From positions 62,001 through 126,000 of the forward strand of contig CALANS010000182.1 of assembly GCA_937926105.1 (NCBI GenBank): DNA of 64,000 bases, given 5' to 3'. This document shows, piece after piece, positions 9,146-16,125 of the stretch. Every line of letters begins with the position of its first letter. Position 1 is the first letter of the stretch. The DNA is from an uncultured Actinomycetes bacterium (GTDB lineage Bacteria > Actinomycetota > Actinomycetes > Mycobacteriales > Nakamurellaceae). The position numbers were made by a program, and so were the translations under genes. The notes below the pieces were generated by a model, which worked only from the letters and a program-made list of their open reading frames with translations, did not search any database and was not told the DNA's origin.

Positions 9146-9870
9146 TGGCCGGGAGCCCGCGCCCGCTGGAGGGCCGCGCGATCACCCGGGTTATCCCGGC
9201 TGCGGCCGGGCCGGTCGCTGCCCGACGGTGCTCCGGGCTGCGACGCCTTGTCCGGCATGCGGCGCGCTCCGATTCCGGGCTGAGCCTGCTGGAGCTGGTG
9301 GTCGGCCTGGTGGTGATGACCATTTTCATGACGATGTTCACCGGCGCCGTGGTGATGATGTACAACGCGTCTAGCAAGTCGGAAGCGTTGGCCGACACCT
9401 CTTCTCAGCTGAGCATCGCATTCAACCGGCTCGACACGTCCGTCCGGTATGCGTCCGCGATCGCGACGCCGGGCCAGTCCGGCGACGACTGGTACGTGGA
9501 GTGGCTGAGCACCTACAGCGGTGCCCGCACCTGCACCCAGGTCCGGCTGAACGCCACGGCCGGCCAGTTGCAGCAGCGGACCTGGTCGGTGTCCTCGGAC
9601 GGGACGGCGTCCACGGTGACGTCCTGGCTGCCGCTGGCATCGGGGCTGTCGGCCGACCCGTCGGTCGCACCCTTCACGCTGTCGCTGAGCAGTGATGCGG
9701 CACGCCCTGCTGGCATGGCGATTCCCTACCAGCAGTTGCAGTTCCACCTGATCGCCGAGGCAACTGGCCGAACCGGGGTGACGACGACGGTGTCCGATGT
9801 GACGTTCACGGCGTTCAACTCCGGATCGATCACCACCGGGCAGATCTGTGCGGAGGAGGGGCGGGCATGA
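9145..9870 (+). CDS. Minor prepilin, PilW-like
   Basis: A 241-residue protein with a long basic leader (45 residues) ending in Gly45|LSLLELVVGLVVMTIFMTMF and Glu at +5. The rest is a beta-rich domain with two cysteines (RTCTQ and ICAEE). The order V-like, W-like, X-like matches minor pilin sets that prime pilus assembly. ATG 9145 overlaps the previous TGA (TGATG); a GTG at 9142 is possible. The stop overlaps the following ATG (ATGA). Long leaders are usual in actinobacterial and Gram-positive minor pilins. The function is inferred from the prepilin motif and operon position. Confidence 0.82.
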   Translation: MAGSPRPLEGRAITRVIPAAAGPVAARRCSGLRRLVRHAARSDSGLSLLELVVGLVVMTIFMTMFTGAVVMMYNASSKSEALADTSSQLSIAFNRLDTSVRYASAIATPGQSGDDWYVEWLSTYSGARTCTQVRLNATAGQLQQRTWSVSSDGTASTVTSWLPLASGLSADPSVAPFTLSLSSDAARPAGMAIPYQQLQFHLIAEATGRTGVTTTVSDVTFTAFNSGSITTGQICAEEGRA

Positions 9871-11567
9871 TCATTCGTCACCGGTATGGCTCTGTGACCT
9901 GCTCTGTGACCTGCTCTGTGACTTGCTCTCTGACTTGCTCTGTGACTTGCCGGGTGGCTCGCTTGGCGGCCCGGGGCGCCGGGTTACGTCGCGACGATCG
10001 AGGCTCGATGCCCATGCTGATGCTGGTGGTGCTGGTCGGGATGGCGCTGGCGGCTCTGATGGTCCCGCTGGTGATCACCCAAACCCACACCACCACGTTC
10101 GACTCCGGGCGGGGGAGGGCGCTGCAGGCGGCGGAGTCCGGGATCGACCTGGCGCTGGGCCAGATCCGGGCCTCGCAGTCCGGCACGGGGGACGAGGGGG
10201 ACGTGGGCAAGCTGCCGTGCGGGCCGTTGGGCGGACCGTTGATGGGTGCCGCCGGCCAGGCCATCGGTTCCAGCTACTCGGTCGAGATCGGCTATTACAC
10301 CAAGAATCCGGTCGGCCACGACACCGACGACGACTGGTTGGATGCCAACAGGATGGTGTGCGTTCCGGGCCATGGCGTGGCCGACCCGTCCCGAGGCGTG
10401 TACATCCCGAGTTTCGTGCTGTTGCAGTCCACCGGGACGGACGGGCGGACCGGCGACAGCCGGACGTTGACCACCACCTACGTCGTGCACACCACCGACA
10501 TCACCATCCCCGGAGGGCAGATCCGGCTGTACCCCTCCGGCTCGATCAACTACTGCCTGACCGTGTCGCTGCCGGCCGTCAACGGTGCCTCGGTGAGTCT
10601 GCAGCCGTGCCAGGACCCGGTGCCGGACTCGCAGAAGTTCGCCTACGCGGACCAACTGGGCATCCAGCTGGTGGCATCGGATGACGGCAATCCGTTATGC
10701 CTGAAGACCGAAGGCAGCAGCGGAAAGCCGCTGATCCTGGGGCCGTGTGGGACGGAGAACCAGGCGCCGTGGATCGAGATGTGGGGCTTCGACAACGACT
10801 CCCACTTCCGGGTGTCGGACCCCAACCAGCAGAGCCTGAGCGACTACTGCTTCGGTGCGGCCGGCACCCCGACGCCCACCCCGCCCTATACCGGAGTCGA
10901 ATTGCGGACCTGCTCGGGCAGCTACGACGACCCCGTCCAGGCATGGATCCCCTCCCCGTATGTGGGGGCCGGGGGAGCGGGCGCCGGTAACGGGCAGCTG
11001 GTCAACTTTTTCCAGTTCGGCCGGTGCCTGGACGTGACGGATCACGACGTGACGTCGACGTTCCTGATCGCCTACGGGTGCATGCAGATCCCCGACAAGC
11101 AGGGCAAGGATGTGGGCAGCCAAGCGCCATGGGACCAGGTCTTCACGCCGCTGCCGGCCATCTCCGAGAATCCCGCGGATGCCACCCCGCCCACCGCGTC
11201 CCAATGGGTGGTCCAGTGCCCCAGTGGTGGTGACGGGGCGTGCACCGGCGGCTCGACGTTCTGCCTGACCAGCCCGTCGCAGACGGGGAGCTATGCCACG
11301 GTCGCCGCGTGCCAATCCGGCGACCCCGACCAGTGGTGGACCAGGTATCAGAAGCTGGATAGCGCGGGCAACGAGTTGCTGTACGCGGACAAGTACACGA
11401 TCAAGGACGGCCAGGGCAGGTGCCTGTCGCTCGGCTCCGACGCCGACATGTTCCACGGCTACTACTTCAAGGTGGTGGTTCAGGACTGCGATGGCAGCAC
11501 CCAGCAGAAGTGGAACGCGCGGGAGACCGAGCAGGACGCGGGGATGGCCAATCTGCACGAGAAGTAG
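9867..11567 (+). CDS. PilX-like minor pilin with ricin-B-like lectin segments
   Basis: A 566-residue protein. After an odd Cys/Thr/Ser leader (SVTC repeats, residues 9-28) there is DDRGSMPMLMLVVLVGMAL, a class III-like signal with no Glu at +5, then the PilX/GspK-type segment RALQAAESGIDLALGQI. From about residue 215 to the end, the segments carry ricin-type beta-trefoil features: repeated 'xxCLxVxxxxxGxxVxLxxC' motifs and a final QKW (QxW) near the C-terminus (CDGSTQQKWNA). This suggests carbohydrate binding at the pilus tip. The start is uncertain: ATG 9867 overlaps the previous stop, but GTG 9954 would remove the repeat leader. It ends the pil operon. Confidence 0.78.
   Translation: MIIRHRYGSVTCSVTCSVTCSLTCSVTCRVARLAARGAGLRRDDRGSMPMLMLVVLVGMALAALMVPLVITQTHTTTFDSGRGRALQAAESGIDLALGQIRASQSGTGDEGDVGKLPCGPLGGPLMGAAGQAIGSSYSVEIGYYTKNPVGHDTDDDWLDANRMVCVPGHGVADPSRGVYIPSFVLLQSTGTDGRTGDSRTLTTTYVVHTTDITIPGGQIRLYPSGSINYCLTVSLPAVNGASVSLQPCQDPVPDSQKFAYADQLGIQLVASDDGNPLCLKTEGSSGKPLILGPCGTENQAPWIEMWGFDNDSHFRVSDPNQQSLSDYCFGAAGTPTPTPPYTGVELRTCSGSYDDPVQAWIPSPYVGAGGAGAGNGQLVNFFQFGRCLDVTDHDVTSTFLIAYGCMQIPDKQGKDVGSQAPWDQVFTPLPAISENPADATPPTASQWVVQCPSGGDGACTGGSTFCLTSPSQTGSYATVAACQSGDPDQWWTRYQKLDSAGNELLYADKYTIKDGQGRCLSLGSDADMFHGYYFKVVVQDCDGSTQQKWNARETEQDAGMANLHEK
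9891..9950 (+). repeat. Five tandem 12-bp repeats in the lectin-pilin leader
   Basis: Five back-to-back copies of TCTGTGACCTGC-like units (the third to fifth have TTGC, and the fourth has TCTCTG). They encode five copies of the four-residue unit Ser-Val/Leu-Thr-Cys. Because the unit is a multiple of three, copy changes would not shift the frame but would alter leader length. Confidence 0.9.
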
Positions 11568-11750
11568 TGACGGTTGCGCGGTCGGGGTGGGCTTCGGTCC
11601 TGCTCGCGGGGTGCGTGGCCTGCCGGTGTGGGTGCGCGGGCGGGGTGGGCTCGGCCCGATTGCCGGCGCGCGGCGTTGCACGAGCGTCGTGCGCCGATGT
11701 CGATAGGTCCATGCCCGGCCGGATCGCGACCGTTTCGCGTGACGGCCAGG

Positions 11751-11845
11751 CCGGTGCGCTGTCGGGAGGCCGGTGCGTTGTCGGAAGGCCGGTGCGTTGC
11801 AGGAGGACGGTGGCGTTGCAGGAGGACGGTGCACTGCCGGAAGCG
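11751..11845 (+). repeat. Five degenerate 19-bp tandem repeats
   Basis: Units begin CCGGTGCGYTGTCGGRAGG; five consecutive 19-bp copies drift to GCAGGAGGA and then GCCGGAAGCG endings. They lie in the non-coding gap upstream of the DUF222 gene. No function is evident. Confidence 0.85.
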
Positions 11846-11951
11846 CTGGCCGGACATCCGCGCTCTCTGCCGGGGCCGACGCGTCGCACGTGCTTCGACA
11901 TTTCGGACATCGGGTGGGTGGCAATTCGGGCAGTTGTTGACTCCATTCACA

Positions 11952-11967
11952 TCGAACACACGTTGGT
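11952..11967 (+). promoter_or_regulatory. LexA (SOS) box-like operator
   Basis: TCGAACACACGTTGGT matches the actinobacterial/Bacillus SOS consensus TCGAAC-N4-GTTCGA in the whole left half and in the GTT of the right half (13 of 16 positions counting the spacer). It lies about 85 bases before the DUF222-HNH start, in the promoter region of DUF222-imuB-dnaE2, a set of genes known to be DNA-damage induced in mycobacteria. Confidence 0.6.
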
Positions 11968-12036
11968 AGCAGGAAAGAGTGATTGTCGTACCTACGTCCT
12001 AGCCTGATGAACATCGGTTCGTTGGAGGAGGACGCG

Positions 12037-14175
12037 ATGGACAGCCTGTGGGAGCCCGGCGAGTTGGCGATGGCCTGGCAGAGCGCGCCGGCTCATCTCC
12101 TGGAACGGTGGGGTGCGCAGGGTGTCCCGTCGATCGCCAGGGCACAGCCTGCGGCGGGCAGCGCCGAGCAAGGCGATGGCCCGGGCGGTGCGACGCGATA
12201 CCCGGCACCAGCACGCGGTCCCTCGGGCGGGCGGCCGCCGGGTCCCGAGGGGCGGTCGCCGGGTTCCAAGGGAGGGTCGCTGGGTCCCGAGGGGCGGTCA
12301 CCCGGCGCCGGACCCCGGCGAAGGCGTCGCACGCTTTCCCGGTCGCCCGCAGTCGCCGCCGGCGATGGCGCCGGGAGCGGTAACGGTACCGCGGACGGGG
12401 CCACGGACGGCGCCACCTCGGGAAGCGGAGCGCACGGGAACGAGGCGAGCTGCCCTCCCGCGTTGGAGACCCGGATCCGTTCGATGGCTGCCGATCTCGC
12501 GTCCTCCCTGTGCGAGTGGCTGCATCTGATCGAGGAGTTCGACCGGAAGCGCGGCTGGGAGGAGGCGGGTCTGCAGTCGTGCGCGGCGTGGTTGTCGTGG
12601 ACGTGCTCGGTGGCACCTGGTACCGCGCGGGAGTACGTCCGGATCGCGCGGGTGCTGCCCCTGCTGCCGTTGGTGGATGCGGCGTTCGCGGCCGGGCGTC
12701 TCTCGTACTCCAAGGTGCGCATCCTGGCCCAGGTGGCGTCCGAGGTGGACGAGGAGGTGCTGCTGGATCAGGCGCTGGTGCAGACCTGCTCGCAGTTGGA
12801 ACGGACGGTTCGTTCCTACCGGCGCACCGACGGATGGAGCCAGCAGCGCAAACGCCGGGTGGTCTGGCGCTGGGACGACGACGGGATGCTCGTCATGACG
12901 ACCCGCCTGCCCGCCGACGAGGGCGCCATCCTGGTCGCGGCCATGGAGTGTTCCAGTGACGACGTCGTACGAGCGCCGGAAGAGTCCTGTTCCGATGCGG
13001 TCGGCGACGACGGTGACGGGAGTTCCGGTGACGGGAGTTCTGGTGATGGGAGTTCTGGTGATGGGAGTTCTGGTGACGATGGTTCTGGTGATGCGAACCC
13101 GTCCGGCGGCGATGCTGCCGGTGAGGTCGAGCGCCGTCAGATGCCCTGGCCGACCGCCACCGACCGGCAACGCGCCGCACTGACCGGTGCCGATCCGCTC
13201 GGAACGGTCGGTGCCGACATGCTGGTGGCACTGGCGCACCGGGCGCTGGCGGCCGGGAATGTGGACAGCTCCGGCGACGACAGACACCTGCTGATCCTGC
13301 ACGCCGACCTCGACCAACTCATCGGTGGCGCCGAATCGGCACAGCCGGTGGAATCCACCGAGCGGCCGGTAGAGTCCGCCGAGCGGCCGGTAGAGTCCGC
13401 CGAGCGGCCTGCGGACTCCGAGGACGAGCCGACCGAATCTGACGCCGAATCTGCGGAGTGTCGGGACGCGCCGGCGGAGACCCGGGATGCGCATGACGAA
13501 CCCTGTGCCAAGGTAGGCGCGGAAGCCGTGCCCGTGGCAGAACCCGGCACCGAGCAGGCGCCGGACGTCGGCCGGGTTCACCAGCAGACCAGGCGACAGT
13601 CCGGGCGCCACACCGCATCCGGAACCATCCTGGCCCGCGCGCGATGCCATCTGGAGAACGGGCCGGGGGTGGATCGGCGTACGGCCCAGCGGATCGCCTG
13701 CGATGCCGCCCTGGTCGCCGTCCTGCATCACGTGGGGGAGGGTGAGCCGCTGCGACTCGGGCGCAAGACCCGGGCGATCTCCCCGGCCCAGCGCCGCGCG
13801 TTGCGCATCCGGGATGGCGGATGCCGGTTCCCGGGCTGCCATCGTCGGGGTCATCTGGAGGCCCATCACGTGCAGCACTGGTCGCTGCTGGGGCCCACCG
13901 ACCTGGAGAACTTGGTGCTGCTGTGCAGGCACCACCACATGCTCATGCACGAGGGTGGGTTCCGGGTTTCGCCCGGGTCCGACGGCTGGGAGTTCCACAA
14001 CCCGCGGGGTGCGCTGGTGGCGGTGGCCCCGTCACTGCCCGGAAGCAGCGACGGCTGCGGGCCCCCGAGGAGGGTGCCCGACCCGATGGGCCTGCTCCCC
14101 GGATGGGGCGGTGAGCCGTTCCATCTGGCGGAGACCGTCGCCGTTCTGACCCGGTTCCCTCGGGGCGGCGGCTGA
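12037..14175 (+). CDS. DUF222 domain HNH endonuclease (13E12 family)
   Basis: A 712-residue protein. The DUF222 domain occupies about residues 145-330 (for example AAWLSWTCSVAPGTAREYVR). The C-terminal HNH nuclease motif is CRFPGC...HLEAHHVQHW...DLENLVLLCRHHHMLMHEGG, with all metal/catalytic His residues present. The linkers are low complexity: a Gly/Arg/Pro-rich N-terminal stretch, five GDGSS units, and three PVES(A/T)ERP units. ATG 12037 was chosen for AGGAGG 5 bases upstream; ATG 12007 and an earlier TTG are less likely. Members of this family in M. tuberculosis are DNA-damage inducible, and the LexA-box-like site fits that. The role is probably DNA cleavage, possibly linked to mobile DNA, but it is unproven. 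Confidence 0.85.
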   Translation: MDSLWEPGELAMAWQSAPAHLLERWGAQGVPSIARAQPAAGSAEQGDGPGGATRYPAPARGPSGGRPPGPEGRSPGSKGGSLGPEGRSPGAGPRRRRRTLSRSPAVAAGDGAGSGNGTADGATDGATSGSGAHGNEASCPPALETRIRSMAADLASSLCEWLHLIEEFDRKRGWEEAGLQSCAAWLSWTCSVAPGTAREYVRIARVLPLLPLVDAAFAAGRLSYSKVRILAQVASEVDEEVLLDQALVQTCSQLERTVRSYRRTDGWSQQRKRRVVWRWDDDGMLVMTTRLPADEGAILVAAMECSSDDVVRAPEESCSDAVGDDGDGSSGDGSSGDGSSGDGSSGDDGSGDANPSGGDAAGEVERRQMPWPTATDRQRAALTGADPLGTVGADMLVALAHRALAAGNVDSSGDDRHLLILHADLDQLIGGAESAQPVESTERPVESAERPVESAERPADSEDEPTESDAESAECRDAPAETRDAHDEPCAKVGAEAVPVAEPGTEQAPDVGRVHQQTRRQSGRHTASGTILARARCHLENGPGVDRRTAQRIACDAALVAVLHHVGEGEPLRLGRKTRAISPAQRRALRIRDGGCRFPGCHRRGHLEAHHVQHWSLLGPTDLENLVLLCRHHHMLMHEGGFRVSPGSDGWEFHNPRGALVAVAPSLPGSSDGCGPPRRVPDPMGLLPGWGGEPFHLAETVAVLTRFPRGGG
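13012..13086 (+). repeat. Five 15-bp tandem repeats in the DUF222 gene
   Basis: Five units of GGTGAYGGGAGTTCY type, the last degenerate, encode Gly-Asp-Gly-Ser-Ser repeats between the DUF222 region and the HNH domain. A second array of three 21-bp units (CCGGTAGAGTCCGCCGAGCGG type) lies at 13345-13407 in the same linker. Confidence 0.9.
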
Positions 14176-14215
14176 TGATACGCGCCACCATCCGCTTCCC
14201 ACGCGTCGGTGCACG

Positions 14216-15973
14216 ATGACACCCCTCGCGATAACTGCTGCGACACAGGGAATATCAATCGAGGTACTGGAGCGTCGGCCCGTCCCACCGTCGCCCTCAC
14301 GCACCGCGGCCCTCTGGTGCCCCGACTGGCCGGCCGTCGCCGCCGCCCGACAGGCCGGACTGCCGACCACCGGTCCAGCCGCGGTATTCCACGCCAACCG
14401 GGTTCGAACGTGCACCGCGGCCGCGCGGATGGAGGGCATCCGGGTGGGCATGCGCCGCCGCGATGCGCAGTCCCGCTGTCCCGACCTGGCGGTGCTGGCG
14501 GTGGACGTCGACCGGGACGCTCGGTTGTTCGAGCCCGTCGCAGCCGCGATCGAGGCCATCGCCCCCGGCATCGAGGTGCTGCGGCCCGGCCTGGTCGCTT
14601 GCCGGATCCGCGGTCCCGCACGATATTTCGGCTCGGAAGTGGCCGCTGCGGAACGGCTGATCGACACGGTCGAATCGCTGGATGTGGAGTGCCGCATCGG
14701 TATCGCCGACGTGCTGCCCGTTGCCGTGCTGGCCGCGCGGCGGTCCACCATCGTGCCGTCCGGCGGTGACGGAGCCTTCTGTGCCGGGCTTCCGCTGGCC
14801 GAGTTGGCGCGAGATCCGGCGATCGCCCCACCGGAACGCACCCAGCTGGTCGACCTGCTGCACCGGCTGGGCATCACCACCGCGGGAGCCTTCGCCGCTC
14901 TTCCGGCCGACAAGGTCGCAGCGCGGTTCGGCGCCGACGGGACGGTCATGCACAGGCTGGCCGCCGGGCTGGCCGAACGTGCGGTCTCCCGCCGCCCCAT
15001 CGATGCCGACCTGTCCGTGGAACAGTCCTGCGATCCGCCGCTGGACCGGGTCGATACCGCGGCCTTTGCCGCTCGGGCACTGGCCGAACGTTTCCACGCC
15101 AGGCTGGCCGATGCCGGATTGGCCTGCAGCAGACTGGCCATCACCGCCACCACGGAGCATGGCACGACACTGACCCGGATCTGGCGGTGCGCCCGCCCGC
15201 TGACGGCGGCGGCCACCGCCGACCGGCTGCGCTGGCAACTGGACGGGTGGCTGACCGGCCGCGCATCCGCCCGGCCTGGCGCCATCACTCGGCTGCGACT
15301 GGAACCGGTGGAGGCGATCGGCGCCGGGCTGATCCAGTACGGCCTATGGGGATCGGATGGGCAGGACGAACACCGGGCAGGCTGGGCCTTCGCTCGGGTG
15401 CAGGGCCTGCTTGGGCCGGAAGCCGTGCTGTCGCCGGTGGTCTCGGGCGGCCGTGGTCATGCCGATCGGGTCACCCTGGTTGCCTGGGGCGAGGAGCGAA
15501 AACCCGAGCGGGATCCGACGGCGCCCTGGCCCGGGGCGCTGCCGGCGCCGGCACCCGCGACCGCCACCGGGGCCCCGGCCGGCGACGTGCCGGGCCTGCG
15601 GGCGGAGCCCGGCCGGCCTTCCGGTACTCCGGCGTTGGCGCCGGGTCGGTCTTTGGATGCGGCGGGGCTGGGTCGCTCCACGGGATCGGCGCCGGGTTCG
15701 GGGCAGGTCTCCAGGGCTCCGGTCGTGGGGCTCGGCGGCGACGAGATCGTCGTCACCGGCCGGGGGCTGCTGACCGGCGCGCCCGCCGCCATCGTCGGCA
15801 ACCGGGTACGGGCCTGGGCAGGCCCGTGGTTGCTGGACGAGCGGTGGTGGACCGGGCCCGTCACCGCACCGGCCGAGCGGTGGGCCCGGATGCAGGTGGT
15901 CCTCGACGAGGGCCCGCCCGTGCTGCTGGAGTTCGGCACCCGCGGGTGGCAGATCGAGGCGGTGTATGACTGA
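14216..15973 (+). CDS. imuB: ImuB, catalytically inactive Y-family polymerase of the mutasome
   Basis: A 585-residue Y-family homologue that recruits DnaE2 to the sliding clamp during mutagenic repair. The N-terminus reads ALWCPDWPAVAAARQAG where active DinB enzymes have the catalytic Asp motif, so the metal-binding acid is missing, as is usual for ImuB. Palm, finger and little-finger regions follow. At residues 374-379, QYGLWG matches the clamp-binding motif QLPLWG known in mycobacterial ImuB. A low-complexity stretch (about residues 440-500) precedes a conserved C-terminal segment (WWTGPVTAPAERWARMQV) also found in ImuB. No imuA' gene is seen before it. The TGA shares an A with the next tiny ORF (TGATG). 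Confidence 0.92.
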   Translation: MTPLAITAATQGISIEVLERRPVPPSPSRTAALWCPDWPAVAAARQAGLPTTGPAAVFHANRVRTCTAAARMEGIRVGMRRRDAQSRCPDLAVLAVDVDRDARLFEPVAAAIEAIAPGIEVLRPGLVACRIRGPARYFGSEVAAAERLIDTVESLDVECRIGIADVLPVAVLAARRSTIVPSGGDGAFCAGLPLAELARDPAIAPPERTQLVDLLHRLGITTAGAFAALPADKVAARFGADGTVMHRLAAGLAERAVSRRPIDADLSVEQSCDPPLDRVDTAAFAARALAERFHARLADAGLACSRLAITATTEHGTTLTRIWRCARPLTAAATADRLRWQLDGWLTGRASARPGAITRLRLEPVEAIGAGLIQYGLWGSDGQDEHRAGWAFARVQGLLGPEAVLSPVVSGGRGHADRVTLVAWGEERKPERDPTAPWPGALPAPAPATATGAPAGDVPGLRAEPGRPSGTPALAPGRSLDAAGLGRSTGSAPGSGQVSRAPVVGLGGDEIVVTGRGLLTGAPAAIVGNRVRAWAGPWLLDERWWTGPVTAPAERWARMQVVLDEGPPVLLEFGTRGWQIEAVYD

Positions 15974-16125
15974 TGGCCGGGCACCTGATAGCAGGGCAAC
16001 TGGCGGCCGGGTGGGCGGTAGCAGGGCAACCGGCGGCCGGGCGGCTAATGGTTGACCAATCGACGGCTGAACTACCGCTGGTTGAGCAATTGGCGGCTGA
16101 GCGAGCGGTAACGGGGCCGGGCTGA
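15973..16125 (+). CDS. Predicted 50-residue repeat peptide between imuB and dnaE2
   Basis: A short ORF starting with the ATG whose A is the last base of the imuB stop, and ending with a TGA whose A is the first base of the dnaE2 ATG, so both junctions are TGATG couplings. Its 150 coding bases consist of five successive 30-bp units (15975-16124), clear at the DNA level in units 1-2 and decayed in 3-5. They encode five ten-residue units such as AAGWAVAGQP and TAELPLVEQL. No known domain is recognised. It may be a genuine peptide, a translational bridge that keeps ribosomes moving from imuB to dnaE2, or chance openness of a duplicated spacer. Confidence 0.45.
   Translation: MAGHLIAGQLAAGWAVAGQPAAGRLMVDQSTAELPLVEQLAAERAVTGPG

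Larger units (their letters stand above)
11568..12036 (+). promoter_or_regulatory. 469-base gap between pil operon and SOS-type operon
   Basis: No gene is supported here. The first 180 bases are GC-rich and may carry the pil operon terminator, but no clear hairpin with a U-run is visible. A tandem repeat occupies 11751-11845 and a LexA-box-like site lies at 11952-11967. A strong AGGAGG (12026-12031) precedes the DUF222 gene start. Confidence 0.5.

Noticed and set aside
9891..9950. Phase-variable repeat switching the lectin pilin on and off
   Set aside because: The unit is 12 bp, so copy changes cannot shift the frame.
1..11567. Type II secretion system
   Set aside because: PilT, PilM, PilN and PilO with tandem pilins indicate a type IV pilus; no secretin or GspC-like gene is present.
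14216..15973. Active DinB-type polymerase
   Set aside because: The N-terminal catalytic Asp motif is replaced by WCPDWP, as in ImuB.
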